Below, piece after piece: positions 53,824-63,129 of a stretch of 64,000 bases of DNA. The DNA lies in the NCBI GenBank assembly GCA_964551015.1, contig CAZKBP010000005.1, positions 1-64,000 of the forward strand. Reading direction: 5' to 3'. Position numbers and translations under genes: made by a program. The notes below the pieces were generated by a model. The model was not told the DNA's origin. It saw only the letters and a list, made by a program, of their open reading frames with translations, and searched no databases. Source of the stretch: CAZKBP01 sp964551015. Its GTDB lineage: Bacteria; Bacteroidota; Bacteroidia; Cytophagales; Microscillaceae. Position 1 is the stretch's first letter. Each line of letters begins with the position of its first letter.

Positions 53824-53920
53824 GGTATGTAGATTTGATCAAAAATAGGTTTTCTAGGATTAGATTTTTTTTTAGCGTAAAAATAGTTTCAACATTAAAC
53901 TAAACCACGAAAAGAGCTTT

Positions 53921-54787
53921 TCAGTTTGCTTCTAGTTCTTTTTTGTAATCTCGAATCGCTCGGTAGAGCGCGTGCGCCATGTAAGTTTGTCCTTGGGTGC
54001 TTTTCAAAAATTGCTCTTCACTCGGGTTTGAAAGAAACCCCAGCTCTACCAACACGCAGGGCATGGTGGTTTCTGAAAGCACTACAAAGCCCGCCTGCTT
54101 CACACCACGGCTTTTGCGTTTGACCTGAGCTTTGAATTGGTGTTCAATTTTATGCGCCAAGCGGAGGCTGTTTTGTAAATGAGTTTGCTGACGCAAAGAG
54201 AGCAAAATGTAAGATTGAGGCGAATCTGGATCAAAGCTGCCATAATTGCTTTGGTAGTTGGCTTCTTTCAAAATTACAGAATTTTCTCGCATAGCAATCT
54301 CTAGATTTTCTTCGGTTTTGTGCAGTCCCATCACGAAGGTAGAAGTGCCGTGTACATACTGCCGATTGGCCATTCGACGGGGAGCCGCGTTGCAATGGAG
54401 TGATATGAACACGTCTGCCTTGTATTTGTTAGCTATTTCGGCGCGCTTGTGTAGCTCCACGAATTCATCTTTGGTACGTGTATAAGCGACCTTGATGCCC
54501 GGGATATTTTTTTGCAAGGTACGGCCAAGCTCTAAGGCAATGGCCAGGGTAATCTTTTTTTCGTGGACAGAATGCCCGATGGTACCCGGATCTTTGCCTC
54601 CGTGCCCCGCGTCGATGACAATCATTTGCACTACGGCGGGAGAAGAAGCTGGAGTAAAACCCAAGAAAAGTATTGAGATGCAAAAAAGTGTTAAAAAACA
54701 CAAAAAAGCGTGGAATAGGCGATGGTTGGTTTTCACTTTTTTTCGTGTTGGTTTAAGATTTAATATCTTTACGCGAATTTCAGTCAT
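53921..54787 (-). CDS. N-acetylmuramoyl-L-alanine amidase
   Basis: 288 residues. An N-terminal hydrophobic segment (about 27-45) serves as signal or anchor. The Amidase_3 domain starts at MIVIDAGHGGKDPG with zinc ligands His62, Glu76 and His131 (ISLHCNA) and catalytic Glu248 in CVLVELGFLSN. It cuts the bond between MurNAc and the stem peptide in peptidoglycan and acts in daughter-cell separation or recycling. Its start codon lies two bases from the possible TTG start of the divergent LptD gene, so the true starts or the promoters must overlap the coding regions. Confidence 0.95.
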   Translation of the reverse strand: MTEIRVKILNLKPTRKKVKTNHRLFHAFLCFLTLFCISILFLGFTPASSPAVVQMIVIDAGHGGKDPGTIGHSVHEKKITLAIALELGRTLQKNIPGIKVAYTRTKDEFVELHKRAEIANKYKADVFISLHCNAAPRRMANRQYVHGTSTFVMGLHKTEENLEIAMRENSVILKEANYQSNYGSFDPDSPQSYILLSLRQQTHLQNSLRLAHKIEHQFKAQVKRKSRGVKQAGFVVLSETTMPCVLVELGFLSNPSEEQFLKSTQGQTYMAHALYRAIRDYKKELEAN

Positions 54788-54804
54788 TTTTGTTGCAAAA
54801 GGAA

Positions 54805-57546
54805 ATGCCTTTGCCAGAAGACCAGACTCCTCGGAGAGAATTAAATCAGAAGAACTTGAAAATCAGGCTTTTTTATATTTGGATAGGATGTTGTTTGTGG
54901 AGTTTCTCGACCTTGAAAGCACAGGTAGATACCCTCAGTACCCAAGAAGAAGGAACCGAGAACGCTGCGGATGTAGGTGCGGATACGATTAGAATCTCGA
55001 GTGATATCGAGACGACCATTCAATATACCGCAGAGGATTCTATTATCACAGATGTGGTTGAGAACAAGGTCTATCTCTACGGCAAGGCCAAGGTAAATTA
55101 CGGGGATATTTCCCTAACCGCGGCTGAAATCGTGATAGATCAAAACAATAATGTTGTAAATGCTCGGGGGGTGCCTGATTCTACGGGTAGATTACAAGAC
55201 ACACCTATCTTCAGTCAAACCGGAGAAAGCTACGAGGCGGACTCCATGCGCTATAATTTCAAAACCGAGAAAGGGGTCATTTCTGGTATCGTCACGCAAC
55301 AAGGAGAGGGTTATATCCAGAGCCGCAAAGCTAAAAAAGACTCGACCGGGATCATGTACGCCGCTGGGAACCGCTACACCACCTGTAACCTCAAGCACCC
55401 GCATTGGTATATTTACGCTGATAAAATCAAGTTGATTCCAGAGAAACAAGTCATCACTGGGCCTTTTAACCTCGTGATCGCAGATGTGCCTACGCCTCTG
55501 GGCTTTGCCTTCGGGATATTTCCCTTCACCGATCGGAGACGCTCGGGCATCATTGTGCCTTCTTACGGGGAATCCAGAGATCGGGGTTTCTTCCTGCGGC
55601 AAGGAGGATATTATTGGGCCATCAATGACTACATGGCCGCTACTTTTCTGGGCGAAATTTATACGAATGGTACTTGGGGGATAGATACCCGTTTTAACTA
55701 TCGCAAACGCTATCGCTACAGTGGGAATGCTTCTATCCGCTATTTCAATCGGATTCAGGGAGACGAAGGAGAAGAGACGGTTTTCCAAGATTTCAATTTT
55801 CGGTGGTCGCACACGCCCGTTACCCGAGGGCGTAGTTCTTTTTCGGCCTCGGTCAATCTGGGTTCAACCCAAAACAACCGAAGAAACTCCTTTGACCCGC
55901 AGGAGCAGATTACCAATACCTTCAATTCCAGTGTAACTTACAATACAAGTTTTGACGCCTGGAATACCCCCGTTACGCTGGGCTTGAGTGGCCGGCAGAG
56001 TCAGAACAGCCGAACGGGGGTAGTAGATGTTACCTTACCAGCGATGAATTTGGGAGTGAATCGTATTTATCCGTTTAAGAAGCAGGGTCAAAGTGCCAAG
56101 AATTTTCTCCAAAATATCAACTTGTCTTATAATTTCTCGGGGGAAGCAGTTTTTACCAATGTGCCACCTAATACGAATGCTTTTCCCTTTGAAGTAGCCA
56201 ACGACCCTCAGGAAGATCGAAGCTTCAGTGAAGACAATCAGGCTCCTCCTTTTTTCTCTGACATCCCAGAGCTTCTGAAAAATGCGCAAATTGGGGGCAT
56301 CCATAATATTCCTATTTCTACCACGATTAAACTCTTGCGGTATTTTAGTTTGAACCCTAGCTTTAACTATCAGGAAGCTTGGTATCCTAAAAAACTGAAT
56401 TATACTTGGATCGACTCGCTCAACGCCGTACAGGTAGATACCTTAAATCAATTCTCCAGAGTTTATTCTTACAGTACTTCGGCCAGCCTTACCACACGGA
56501 TTTTTGGTACTTTCCTTTTTGATAAAAAGAATAAAGGAAAACGCTTGCAGGCGGTCCGTCACACCGTGGTACCCAATATCAGTTTTAGCTATCGCCCTGA
56601 TTTATCAGATGAGCGGATTGGTTTTTTTCAAAGGGTACAAGTAGACTCCACGGGAGAAAATTTTCGGGATGTCTCTCGCTACTTAGGTTTTAGACCTGGG
56701 CCGCCCCTGAGTACCAGTGAAGCAGGGGTGATTTCATTTAGCTTGCAGAATATTTTTGAAGCCAAAGTACTACCGCGAGGAGATACTGCTAAACCCAAGA
56801 AAATCAGTCTGTTGGATAATCTCTCTTTTAGTGGGAGCTATAATTTGGTGGCAGACTCGCTGAATCTCTCCAATATCTCGATTGCCGCCCGAACTCGGCT
56901 CTTAAACACGGTTGATTTTAACTTCACGGGGACGCTTGACCCCTATGTATACCGAATTTTATCGGTGAACGAAGACGGAACGGTTCGCCAGCAGACACGG
57001 GTGAATAAATTTGCTTGGGAAGAGGGGAGGGGCATTGGGCAACTTTCACGCTTTAATATATCCTTGTCGGCCAATTTTACCCCAGACGCTTTCCGTAAGA
57101 AGACTCAACGCAAAGCCAAAGACAAAATTGCCGGTGATGATAATATCAATGAATCGCAAGAACAAGAACTAGAATTTATTCAAAATAATCCAGAAGAATA
57201 CGTGGATTTTGATATTCCTTGGTCGCTTCGTGCCACCTACAATATCAACTATTCTCGGGTAGGTTTTCAAGAATCAAGGGTAGAACAACAAATCAATTTT
57301 AGTGGAGATGTGAGCTTGACCAGTACCTGGAAAATCACCTTTCGTTCTGGCTATGACATTTCTCGTAGTCAAATCAGCTTTACCAACATCGGTATCGTCA
57401 AGGATTTGCACTGTTGGGAAATGAACTTTAACTGGAACCCGATTGGAACCTTTCAGTCCTACATTTTTAATATTCGGGTCAAGTCTAGTATCCTGCAAGA
57501 TTTGAAAGTCACGAGGCAACGCTCATTCTACGATCGAGATTTTTAG
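54805..57546 (+). CDS. lptD: LPS-assembly outer-membrane protein LptD
   Basis: 913 residues from the ATG at 54805; an in-frame TTG at 54790 is the alternative. A signal peptide (FYIWIGCCLWSFSTLKAQ) is followed by an OstA/LptA-like beta-jellyroll domain (VENKVYLYGKAKVNYGDISLTAAEIVID). The large barrel then contains the conserved FGIFPFTDRRRSGIIVPSYG and ends in LHCWEMNFNWNPIG and LQDLKV, which match Bacteroidota LptD proteins. It inserts lipopolysaccharide into the outer leaflet with LptE. The cell-wall amidase and MCE lipid-transport genes are neighbours. Very confident in family. Confidence 0.93.
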   Translation: MPLPEDQTPRRELNQKNLKIRLFYIWIGCCLWSFSTLKAQVDTLSTQEEGTENAADVGADTIRISSDIETTIQYTAEDSIITDVVENKVYLYGKAKVNYGDISLTAAEIVIDQNNNVVNARGVPDSTGRLQDTPIFSQTGESYEADSMRYNFKTEKGVISGIVTQQGEGYIQSRKAKKDSTGIMYAAGNRYTTCNLKHPHWYIYADKIKLIPEKQVITGPFNLVIADVPTPLGFAFGIFPFTDRRRSGIIVPSYGESRDRGFFLRQGGYYWAINDYMAATFLGEIYTNGTWGIDTRFNYRKRYRYSGNASIRYFNRIQGDEGEETVFQDFNFRWSHTPVTRGRSSFSASVNLGSTQNNRRNSFDPQEQITNTFNSSVTYNTSFDAWNTPVTLGLSGRQSQNSRTGVVDVTLPAMNLGVNRIYPFKKQGQSAKNFLQNINLSYNFSGEAVFTNVPPNTNAFPFEVANDPQEDRSFSEDNQAPPFFSDIPELLKNAQIGGIHNIPISTTIKLLRYFSLNPSFNYQEAWYPKKLNYTWIDSLNAVQVDTLNQFSRVYSYSTSASLTTRIFGTFLFDKKNKGKRLQAVRHTVVPNISFSYRPDLSDERIGFFQRVQVDSTGENFRDVSRYLGFRPGPPLSTSEAGVISFSLQNIFEAKVLPRGDTAKPKKISLLDNLSFSGSYNLVADSLNLSNISIAARTRLLNTVDFNFTGTLDPYVYRILSVNEDGTVRQQTRVNKFAWEEGRGIGQLSRFNISLSANFTPDAFRKKTQRKAKDKIAGDDNINESQEQELEFIQNNPEEYVDFDIPWSLRATYNINYSRVGFQESRVEQQINFSGDVSLTSTWKITFRSGYDISRSQISFTNIGIVKDLHCWEMNFNWNPIGTFQSYIFNIRVKSSILQDLKVTRQRSFYDRDF

Positions 57547-57755
57547 TGGGCGATGCGAGTCAGGAGTCGGAAAAGCTTCCTTTTTGCTGCCAAAGAACTC
57601 TTCTCTCTATCATCTTGAAAGGAAACTACGGTTCTTCTCAACAAGATGGAAGTAGATTGTACCAACTACTGATTCGTACAACGAGCCAATGCTTAAAATT
57701 TTATATCCCATTGAAAATAACTACCTTCAAGAACAATTTGGGAAAAGGTTAGCTA

Positions 57756-60542
57756 ATGATGCATATTTTTACAAAAAGAAATTTACTTATATCGGGTTCC
57801 GTAGTGATTTTATTAGGCTTGAGTGTGGGAATTTACTGGTATATGGAAAACCAACGTCCCTATGACGCTTGGAATCTGATTCCAGGAGAGCCAGTACTGG
57901 TTCTGGAAACCACGGAACTCAATGAAGGCATTCAGGAGATCAGCACCCAGCCGATTTGGCAAACCATCAGTACGACCCCTTACTTTGGGACAATCTCGGA
58001 GCGTCTGAGCTACTTGATGCTCATCCTTGCAGAGAAGGGCGGGCAACATTTTTTCCAAAACAAGAAGCTCTTGGCTTCTCTGCATTTGACTTCCAAAAAT
58101 GATTTTGACGCGCTATTTTATCTGCCCATTCAAACCGAAGAAGACCAATATTTTTACAATCAAGTTTTGATGAGTTTTCGTCAAAATCGTGCCTACCGCT
58201 TCCGAACCCGTAATTACGGTGGCTATCAGATCCACGAGATTCATCTGGAAGAAGAAGAGCTACGTTTTTCTTTTACCTTGCACCGAGATTTTTTAATTGC
58301 TAGCTATACCTCGCTTTTGGTAGAAGATGTAATTCGTAAAATCAATACCAGCGAGCAAGCGTTTGTTTTTGCACAACAAAAAGAAATTGATCGTCTGCAA
58401 AAAATTCCTCGTTACCAGAGCCGGAAGTTTTCTTTGTATGTCAATAATCGCTCGCTACTTCCTTTCTTGAATCTCATGATTCAAGAAAAGCTTAAGCCCT
58501 ACTTCAAGCCCATGAGTTCTTTTGCCGATCATATTTTCTTGAATCTCAGGGAGGTGAGCAATCATTGGCAATTGGAGGGGCAAAGTTATGTGCAAGCGGA
58601 GGATACCACTTCTTTTCTCCACGTATTTCAGGGGCAGGCTGGGGGCAACTTTGATTTGGTAGATTATATTCCCGCCGAAACGGCTGTGTTTTATCATCTC
58701 AGTTTTTCTCAAACCCCTACTTTCATAGCAAATTGGCGCCGCTACTGGCAAAGAGAAGATCGAACCTTCCGACAGAGGCAATGGGCACTCAAAAATGAAT
58801 ATCAATTCCCTCTGGAAGACTTTTATAAAAATTTGCAGGAAGAAATGGGGCTGTGTTTGGTAGAATCCAGATCTGGTCTGGATACGGACAAGCTTTTTCT
58901 CATCAAAACGCATTCCCTGACCCAAGCTATTCGCCAACTAAATGAATTGGGAGAAGTGGCAGCGCAAAGTGTCAGCCGGAAACCAGCCAGCCTGCAACAC
59001 GAAGGACATCAAATCCGACAGATTTATCTAAATGAATTGCCCCGAAGCCTTTTTGGAGCCATCGCGCAAGGCTTTTCAGATTGTTATTATGCCCCAATTG
59101 GTCAGTACGTGGTGATGGCCAATAATATACAGGTGCTGAGGCAATACCTAGATCAAGTAGCCGCACGCCGAGTTTGGTCGCAAAACGCGGAGTATCGTTC
59201 TTTGAAAAATTTTCTTTTTCCAAAGGCACAATTGACCATGCACGTGAATATCAATCAAGCCTGGAGTGCCATATATCAGAATTCCTCAGAGCCTTGGCAA
59301 CAAATTTTGAATGCCTACGAACGGCAAATCAAGGCATTGCATCAACTGACCTTTCAAGTACAGGGCAAGGGTGAGCACTACGCGACTCGCCTACTGATGC
59401 AACCGCTCTATCGTGCTTCTGAAGCCAAGGAGGTGGCTGAGGGCTATGAACTACACTTTGATACCAATCTTCCTGACGCCATTTATACTCCTCCGTATTT
59501 GGTCAAGAATCATCACGATCGAAGCTGGGAAATACTGGTACAGAGTTTTCACAATGAAATTTTTCTGCTTTCTCCCGAAGGAAAGTTGCGCTGGAAATTT
59601 AACGCCGGAGCGCCCATCCGAAGTGATGTGCATCAGATTGATATTTACAACAATGACAAACTACAATATCTCTATCTGACCGCTGACCGCATTGGTTTGT
59701 TAGATCGCCTGGGCAGGAATGTACCTCGTTATCCCATTTTCTTGCCAGATACGACACATTTACAAACACTGGCTTTGTTTGATTTTGATCAAAATGACCA
59801 GCACCATTATTTGATCTCTGACCGCAGAGGACAACTCTACATGTACGACGAGGAGAAAAACCGAATTCCTGGCTGGCGACCCAAGCGACTCAACCGACCA
59901 CTTGCTTGTCCGGCGCAGCACGTGCGGATACAAGAGACTGATTTTATTCTCGCGCAGCAGGAGGATGGAGATATTTATGCTTTTAGTCGGGAAGGGCAGG
60001 TAATGGCTGGTTTTCCGATTAAGTTGCCTACCAAACTCGGCAATCCGCTTTGGATTAGTCCGGGCATCGATCCGATTGGCACCAAAGTAACCATGTTGAG
60101 CGAAGAAGGACAATTGGTAGACTTTAATTTAATTGGAGAAATCTTGGAGGATAGGCAATTGGATCGGCATTCGGCAAGAACCCGTTTTCATCTTTGTGCA
60201 GACCAAGAAAACCGTGATTGGATCATGGCCGCTACCTCTCGGGGACACGTAAAACTGATGGATAAACTGGGTAAAAGCTATTTTGAGAAAGAATACGAAT
60301 CCAATTCCGACCAAATCGAGGTGCAATATTTTAAGCTGGGAGCAAATCTGGAAGTAGTTGCCGTTACCTTCCGCGTAGATTCCTATACTTATTTATATGA
60401 TCTTCAAGGAAAACCGCTGGGCAAACCTTTTCGCAGTAATCAGAAGATCGCCTTGCAGTATCAGGCACAAAATCGCAGTCTTTTGATCCATCGTGTACAT
60501 GGAAACAAAGTAGGAAAACTGGAGCTGAAGCTGGAGCAGTAA
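57756..60542 (+). CDS. DUF3352-like membrane-anchored protein with C-terminal beta-propeller
   Basis: 928 residues (start Met1 or Met2). One N-terminal transmembrane helix (LLISGSVVILLGLSVGIYWYM) is followed by a region of about 450 residues that fits the DUF3352 pattern (DAWNLIPGEPVLVLETTE; FDLVDYIPAETAVFYHLSF; PIGQYVVMANNIQVLRQYLDQVA). From about residue 560 the sequence has repeated short blades (WEILVQSFHNEIFLLSPEGKLRWKF, YLYLTADRIGLLDRLG, YLISDRRGQLYMYDEE) like a PQQ-type/WD beta-propeller. Exported, anchored in the inner membrane. Function unknown. Located 209 bp after lptD on the same strand. Confidence 0.7.
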   Translation: MMHIFTKRNLLISGSVVILLGLSVGIYWYMENQRPYDAWNLIPGEPVLVLETTELNEGIQEISTQPIWQTISTTPYFGTISERLSYLMLILAEKGGQHFFQNKKLLASLHLTSKNDFDALFYLPIQTEEDQYFYNQVLMSFRQNRAYRFRTRNYGGYQIHEIHLEEEELRFSFTLHRDFLIASYTSLLVEDVIRKINTSEQAFVFAQQKEIDRLQKIPRYQSRKFSLYVNNRSLLPFLNLMIQEKLKPYFKPMSSFADHIFLNLREVSNHWQLEGQSYVQAEDTTSFLHVFQGQAGGNFDLVDYIPAETAVFYHLSFSQTPTFIANWRRYWQREDRTFRQRQWALKNEYQFPLEDFYKNLQEEMGLCLVESRSGLDTDKLFLIKTHSLTQAIRQLNELGEVAAQSVSRKPASLQHEGHQIRQIYLNELPRSLFGAIAQGFSDCYYAPIGQYVVMANNIQVLRQYLDQVAARRVWSQNAEYRSLKNFLFPKAQLTMHVNINQAWSAIYQNSSEPWQQILNAYERQIKALHQLTFQVQGKGEHYATRLLMQPLYRASEAKEVAEGYELHFDTNLPDAIYTPPYLVKNHHDRSWEILVQSFHNEIFLLSPEGKLRWKFNAGAPIRSDVHQIDIYNNDKLQYLYLTADRIGLLDRLGRNVPRYPIFLPDTTHLQTLALFDFDQNDQHHYLISDRRGQLYMYDEEKNRIPGWRPKRLNRPLACPAQHVRIQETDFILAQQEDGDIYAFSREGQVMAGFPIKLPTKLGNPLWISPGIDPIGTKVTMLSEEGQLVDFNLIGEILEDRQLDRHSARTRFHLCADQENRDWIMAATSRGHVKLMDKLGKSYFEKEYESNSDQIEVQYFKLGANLEVVAVTFRVDSYTYLYDLQGKPLGKPFRSNQKIALQYQAQNRSLLIHRVHGNKVGKLELKLEQ

Positions 60543-60584
60543 GATGAGCAGTCAAAAGGAAAACAAATATTTGCATTTACCATC

Positions 60585-61316
60585 TCATACCTTCCCTCTG
60601 TAATCAAGTACTTGTATCACCTGTTGTTTGTATGAACGACCAATGGGTATTTCGCGGTCTTGAATTTCTACGAATTCAGCACTAAAGGCTTTAATTTGAT
60701 CCAGTGCCACGATAAAAGATCGGTGACAACGCAAGAATTGATCTGAGGGTAATTTTTCTGCAATCTGAGCCAACACTTGTTTACTCAAAATCACCTCTTC
60801 TATCGTATGAATTTTAACATAATCCTTCAAGCCTTCAATCAAGAAAATATCTTTTAGGAAAATTTTTCTAATCTTGCGATCAGCCCTCACGTAGAGAAAA
60901 GCCCCTGATTCGCTAGCCGTATTCGCTAAATTAACCTCAAAAGTAGAGGGGCTAGCCTGATCTCGGGCACGCTGGTATTTGTCAATAGCTTGAATAAAAC
61001 GGGTCAAGGAAATTGGCTTGAGTAAGTAATCCAAGACCTCTAGCTCAAAGCCTTCCACGGCATAATCTCGGTAGGCCGTGGTGAGAATCACCTGAGGAGG
61101 ATTCTGCAAAGTTCTGAGGAAATCCAAACCACTCATTTGAGGCATATGAATATCCAAAAATAGTAAATCTATCGGTTGTTTTTGGAGTTTTTCAAAGGCT
61201 TCTAAGGCGTTTTTACAGCAGGCAATTACCTCAAAGGAAGAAAGGTTTTTCAGATAATTACAGAGAATCTGCTGTGCGATCGGCTCATCGTCGACGATCA
61301 GGCAGCGTGTTTTCAT
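60585..61316 (-). CDS. LytTR-family response regulator
   Basis: 243 residues. The receiver domain starts CLIVDDEP with Asp55 in LFLDIHMPQMSG and TTAYRDYAVEGFELEVLDYLLKPI. The LytTR output domain includes FLIEGLKDYVKIHT, HRSFIVALDQIKAF and PIGRSYKQQVI. Closely similar in layout to the regulator at 49181-49897, so the two systems are paralogues. The gene overlaps the end of its kinase gene by 32 bp, indicating tight translational coupling. Targets unknown. Confidence 0.95.
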   Translation of the reverse strand: MKTRCLIVDDEPIAQQILCNYLKNLSSFEVIACCKNALEAFEKLQKQPIDLLFLDIHMPQMSGLDFLRTLQNPPQVILTTAYRDYAVEGFELEVLDYLLKPISLTRFIQAIDKYQRARDQASPSTFEVNLANTASESGAFLYVRADRKIRKIFLKDIFLIEGLKDYVKIHTIEEVILSKQVLAQIAEKLPSDQFLRCHRSFIVALDQIKAFSAEFVEIQDREIPIGRSYKQQVIQVLDYRGKV

Positions 61317-62433
61317 GTGGTTTCGTGTTTAGAGATGATTGATTAGGTGAGAGAACTTGCCACTGTAGGCCAAGATGAACCTGATAGCGATTACCCAAAT
61401 CTCGAGTTTGTAATTGGTGCCTTTGTGGGTAGAGCAAAGCGAGGCGTTTGCGCGTATTTTCTAGGCCAATTCCTCCCGCGTGTACGCTTCTTTCTTTGGT
61501 ATCGGTCTTGCTATTTTCTAAGTCTAATCGGAGCATTCCAGCCTTGATTTCCAGCTTCAGATTGATCCAAGGGCGATCTAGCTCTTGACTAAGACCGTGC
61601 TTGAAGCTATTCTCTACAAAAGGTAAAATCAGCATGGGAGCAATTTTTACGGCTTGGGTATTTCCTTTGATATGTATATTGACTTCCAAATTTTCATCAT
61701 AGCGCAGTTTCTCCAGGGCAATATAATGACGGATACAAGCTAGTTCCTGATCCAAGCTGACCTGTGGTACATCACACTCGTAAAGAATGTAATGGAGCAA
61801 TTCGGAGAGTTTGATGAGCATCTCCGGGGCTAGTTCAGACTTCATTAAGGTGAGTCCGTATAGATTATTGAGTGTATTGAATAAGAAATGGGGATGAATC
61901 TGTGCCCGAAGAAATTTTAATTCTGTCTCTCGCAAGCGTAATTCTGCTTCTAATTTATCTCTTTGTAGCTTTTGGTTGGCCTGTTGTACCTGATACCAAT
62001 ATCTGAGCAATTTGATGACAATCGCCAAAAGTACCACCAAGTACATCCCCACTACCAAGAAAAAAATATCATGAGTAGCTGGATTCAAATTAGCCAACTC
62101 ATAATTTCCCAAGAGAATAAAAGCCAGTACAATCGTGAAAAGTTCTAGATAGACCGACACTAAAATCGTGTAAGCCAAGAACAAGATAAATTGTGCGTAT
62201 CGCTTGGCGAGCAAAAAACGAGGAATCAAATACAAATTAAGAAAGTAGGTCGTCAGCATGGTGGTAGGCAAGAGTAGACAGACAAACCAGAAGGTGCCTC
62301 CATAATCTTCGTTTACGTGCCCAAAGAAAACTGTATAAAAAATCAACACACCCACCCAATAGAGTAGATGGAAAGCCACTCGATAGCGTCTTGAGAAAGG
62401 ATCTTTCAAATAATCGTTGCGACGATTTTTCAT
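61285..62433 (-). CDS. LytS-type sensor histidine kinase
   Basis: 382 residues. Four transmembrane helices (about 20-145), a coiled coil (QQANQKLQRDKLEAELRLRETELKFLRAQ), the phospho-acceptor His182 in IHPHFLFNTLNNLY, and an ATPase end (LILPFVENSFKHGL, GGIGLENTRKRLALLY). The final residues overlap the start of the response regulator gene by 32 bp. Same class as the kinase at 49901-51076. No external sensor domain is seen. It phosphorylates the downstream LytTR regulator. Confidence 0.93.
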   Translation of the reverse strand: MKNRRNDYLKDPFSRRYRVAFHLLYWVGVLIFYTVFFGHVNEDYGGTFWFVCLLLPTTMLTTYFLNLYLIPRFLLAKRYAQFILFLAYTILVSVYLELFTIVLAFILLGNYELANLNPATHDIFFLVVGMYLVVLLAIVIKLLRYWYQVQQANQKLQRDKLEAELRLRETELKFLRAQIHPHFLFNTLNNLYGLTLMKSELAPEMLIKLSELLHYILYECDVPQVSLDQELACIRHYIALEKLRYDENLEVNIHIKGNTQAVKIAPMLILPFVENSFKHGLSQELDRPWINLKLEIKAGMLRLDLENSKTDTKERSVHAGGIGLENTRKRLALLYPQRHQLQTRDLGNRYQVHLGLQWQVLSPNQSSLNTKPHENTLPDRRR

Positions 62434-62666
62434 AAAGGCTAATTTGTAACAAATACTTTAAAATCCCCTTCAATTCGTGCCAAAGTAGACTAACAACGGC
62501 AAACCGTAGAAGAATCAGCACTTAGCGGAGATGATCTACCTTTTATGATCAGGATAGACCCTAAAGCCACAGATGGTTGCCTTTGGACGATCTGCTCGCG
62601 AATTGTCCCGAGAAGTTGCTAATCTTGTAGAAATAAATAATTTACAAATCCAAAATAATATTTTAT

Positions 62667-63065
62667 ATGAATTTTTACGAATGGCTTATCACGGGAGGGA
62701 TCGAGTTTATGGCTACGATCTCATTAGTAGGTATCCTCATCCTAGGTTTAGTAGTCAAAAAAGGAGTAGATTTTTTTGTTTATGATGATCTTAAACCCAA
62801 GCAGTTGCGTTGGGGGCTGGGAGGCATTTTATACCTTGGGAGTTTGGCTTTTGCTCTGGGAATTTTGGCGCAAGCCATTGGTATTTATCAGGCTTTGGTG
62901 GCCATCGAGAAATGGGGGAAAGTATCGCCTGCATTATTAGCGGGTGGGCTCAAGGTATCTATGATTGCTCCTATGTATGGGTTGATCATTTTTATCCTCA
63001 GTTCTATTTTCTGGTTTTTGCTGAGAATGCGCTATTTACAGTTGATGCGTAAATTTGAGGAATAG
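62667..63065 (+). CDS. Small MotA/TolQ/ExbB-like membrane protein
   Basis: 132 residues with three transmembrane helices (FMATISLVGILILGLVV, GGILYLGSLAFALGILAQAIGIYQAL, VSMIAPMYGLIIFILSSIFWFLL). The segment ALGILAQAIGIYQALVAIEKWGKVSPALLAGGLKVSMIAPMYG resembles the helix pair of MotA/TolQ/ExbB proton channels (ILGxxIGxxxAL... glxxAlxxTxxGL). The length is shorter than usual ExbB. No ExbD/TolR partner is next to it. The role is uncertain. Confidence 0.55.
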   Translation: MNFYEWLITGGIEFMATISLVGILILGLVVKKGVDFFVYDDLKPKQLRWGLGGILYLGSLAFALGILAQAIGIYQALVAIEKWGKVSPALLAGGLKVSMIAPMYGLIIFILSSIFWFLLRMRYLQLMRKFEE

Positions 63066-63129
63066 GATCAGGTTGCTAAGTTTTGATGAATCGCTGCCCT
63101 GTGGTCAACTTGGCTCCTGACATCTTTCC

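Noticed and set aside
53840..53847. TATTTTTG as Bacteroidota -7 promoter box for the MCE gene
   Set aside because: Matches TAnnTTTG, but no -33 TTTG is found at the expected distance, so support is too weak.
57546..57752. 68-codon frame between lptD and the DUF3352-like gene
   Set aside because: Composition unlike a real protein; treated as leader sequence.
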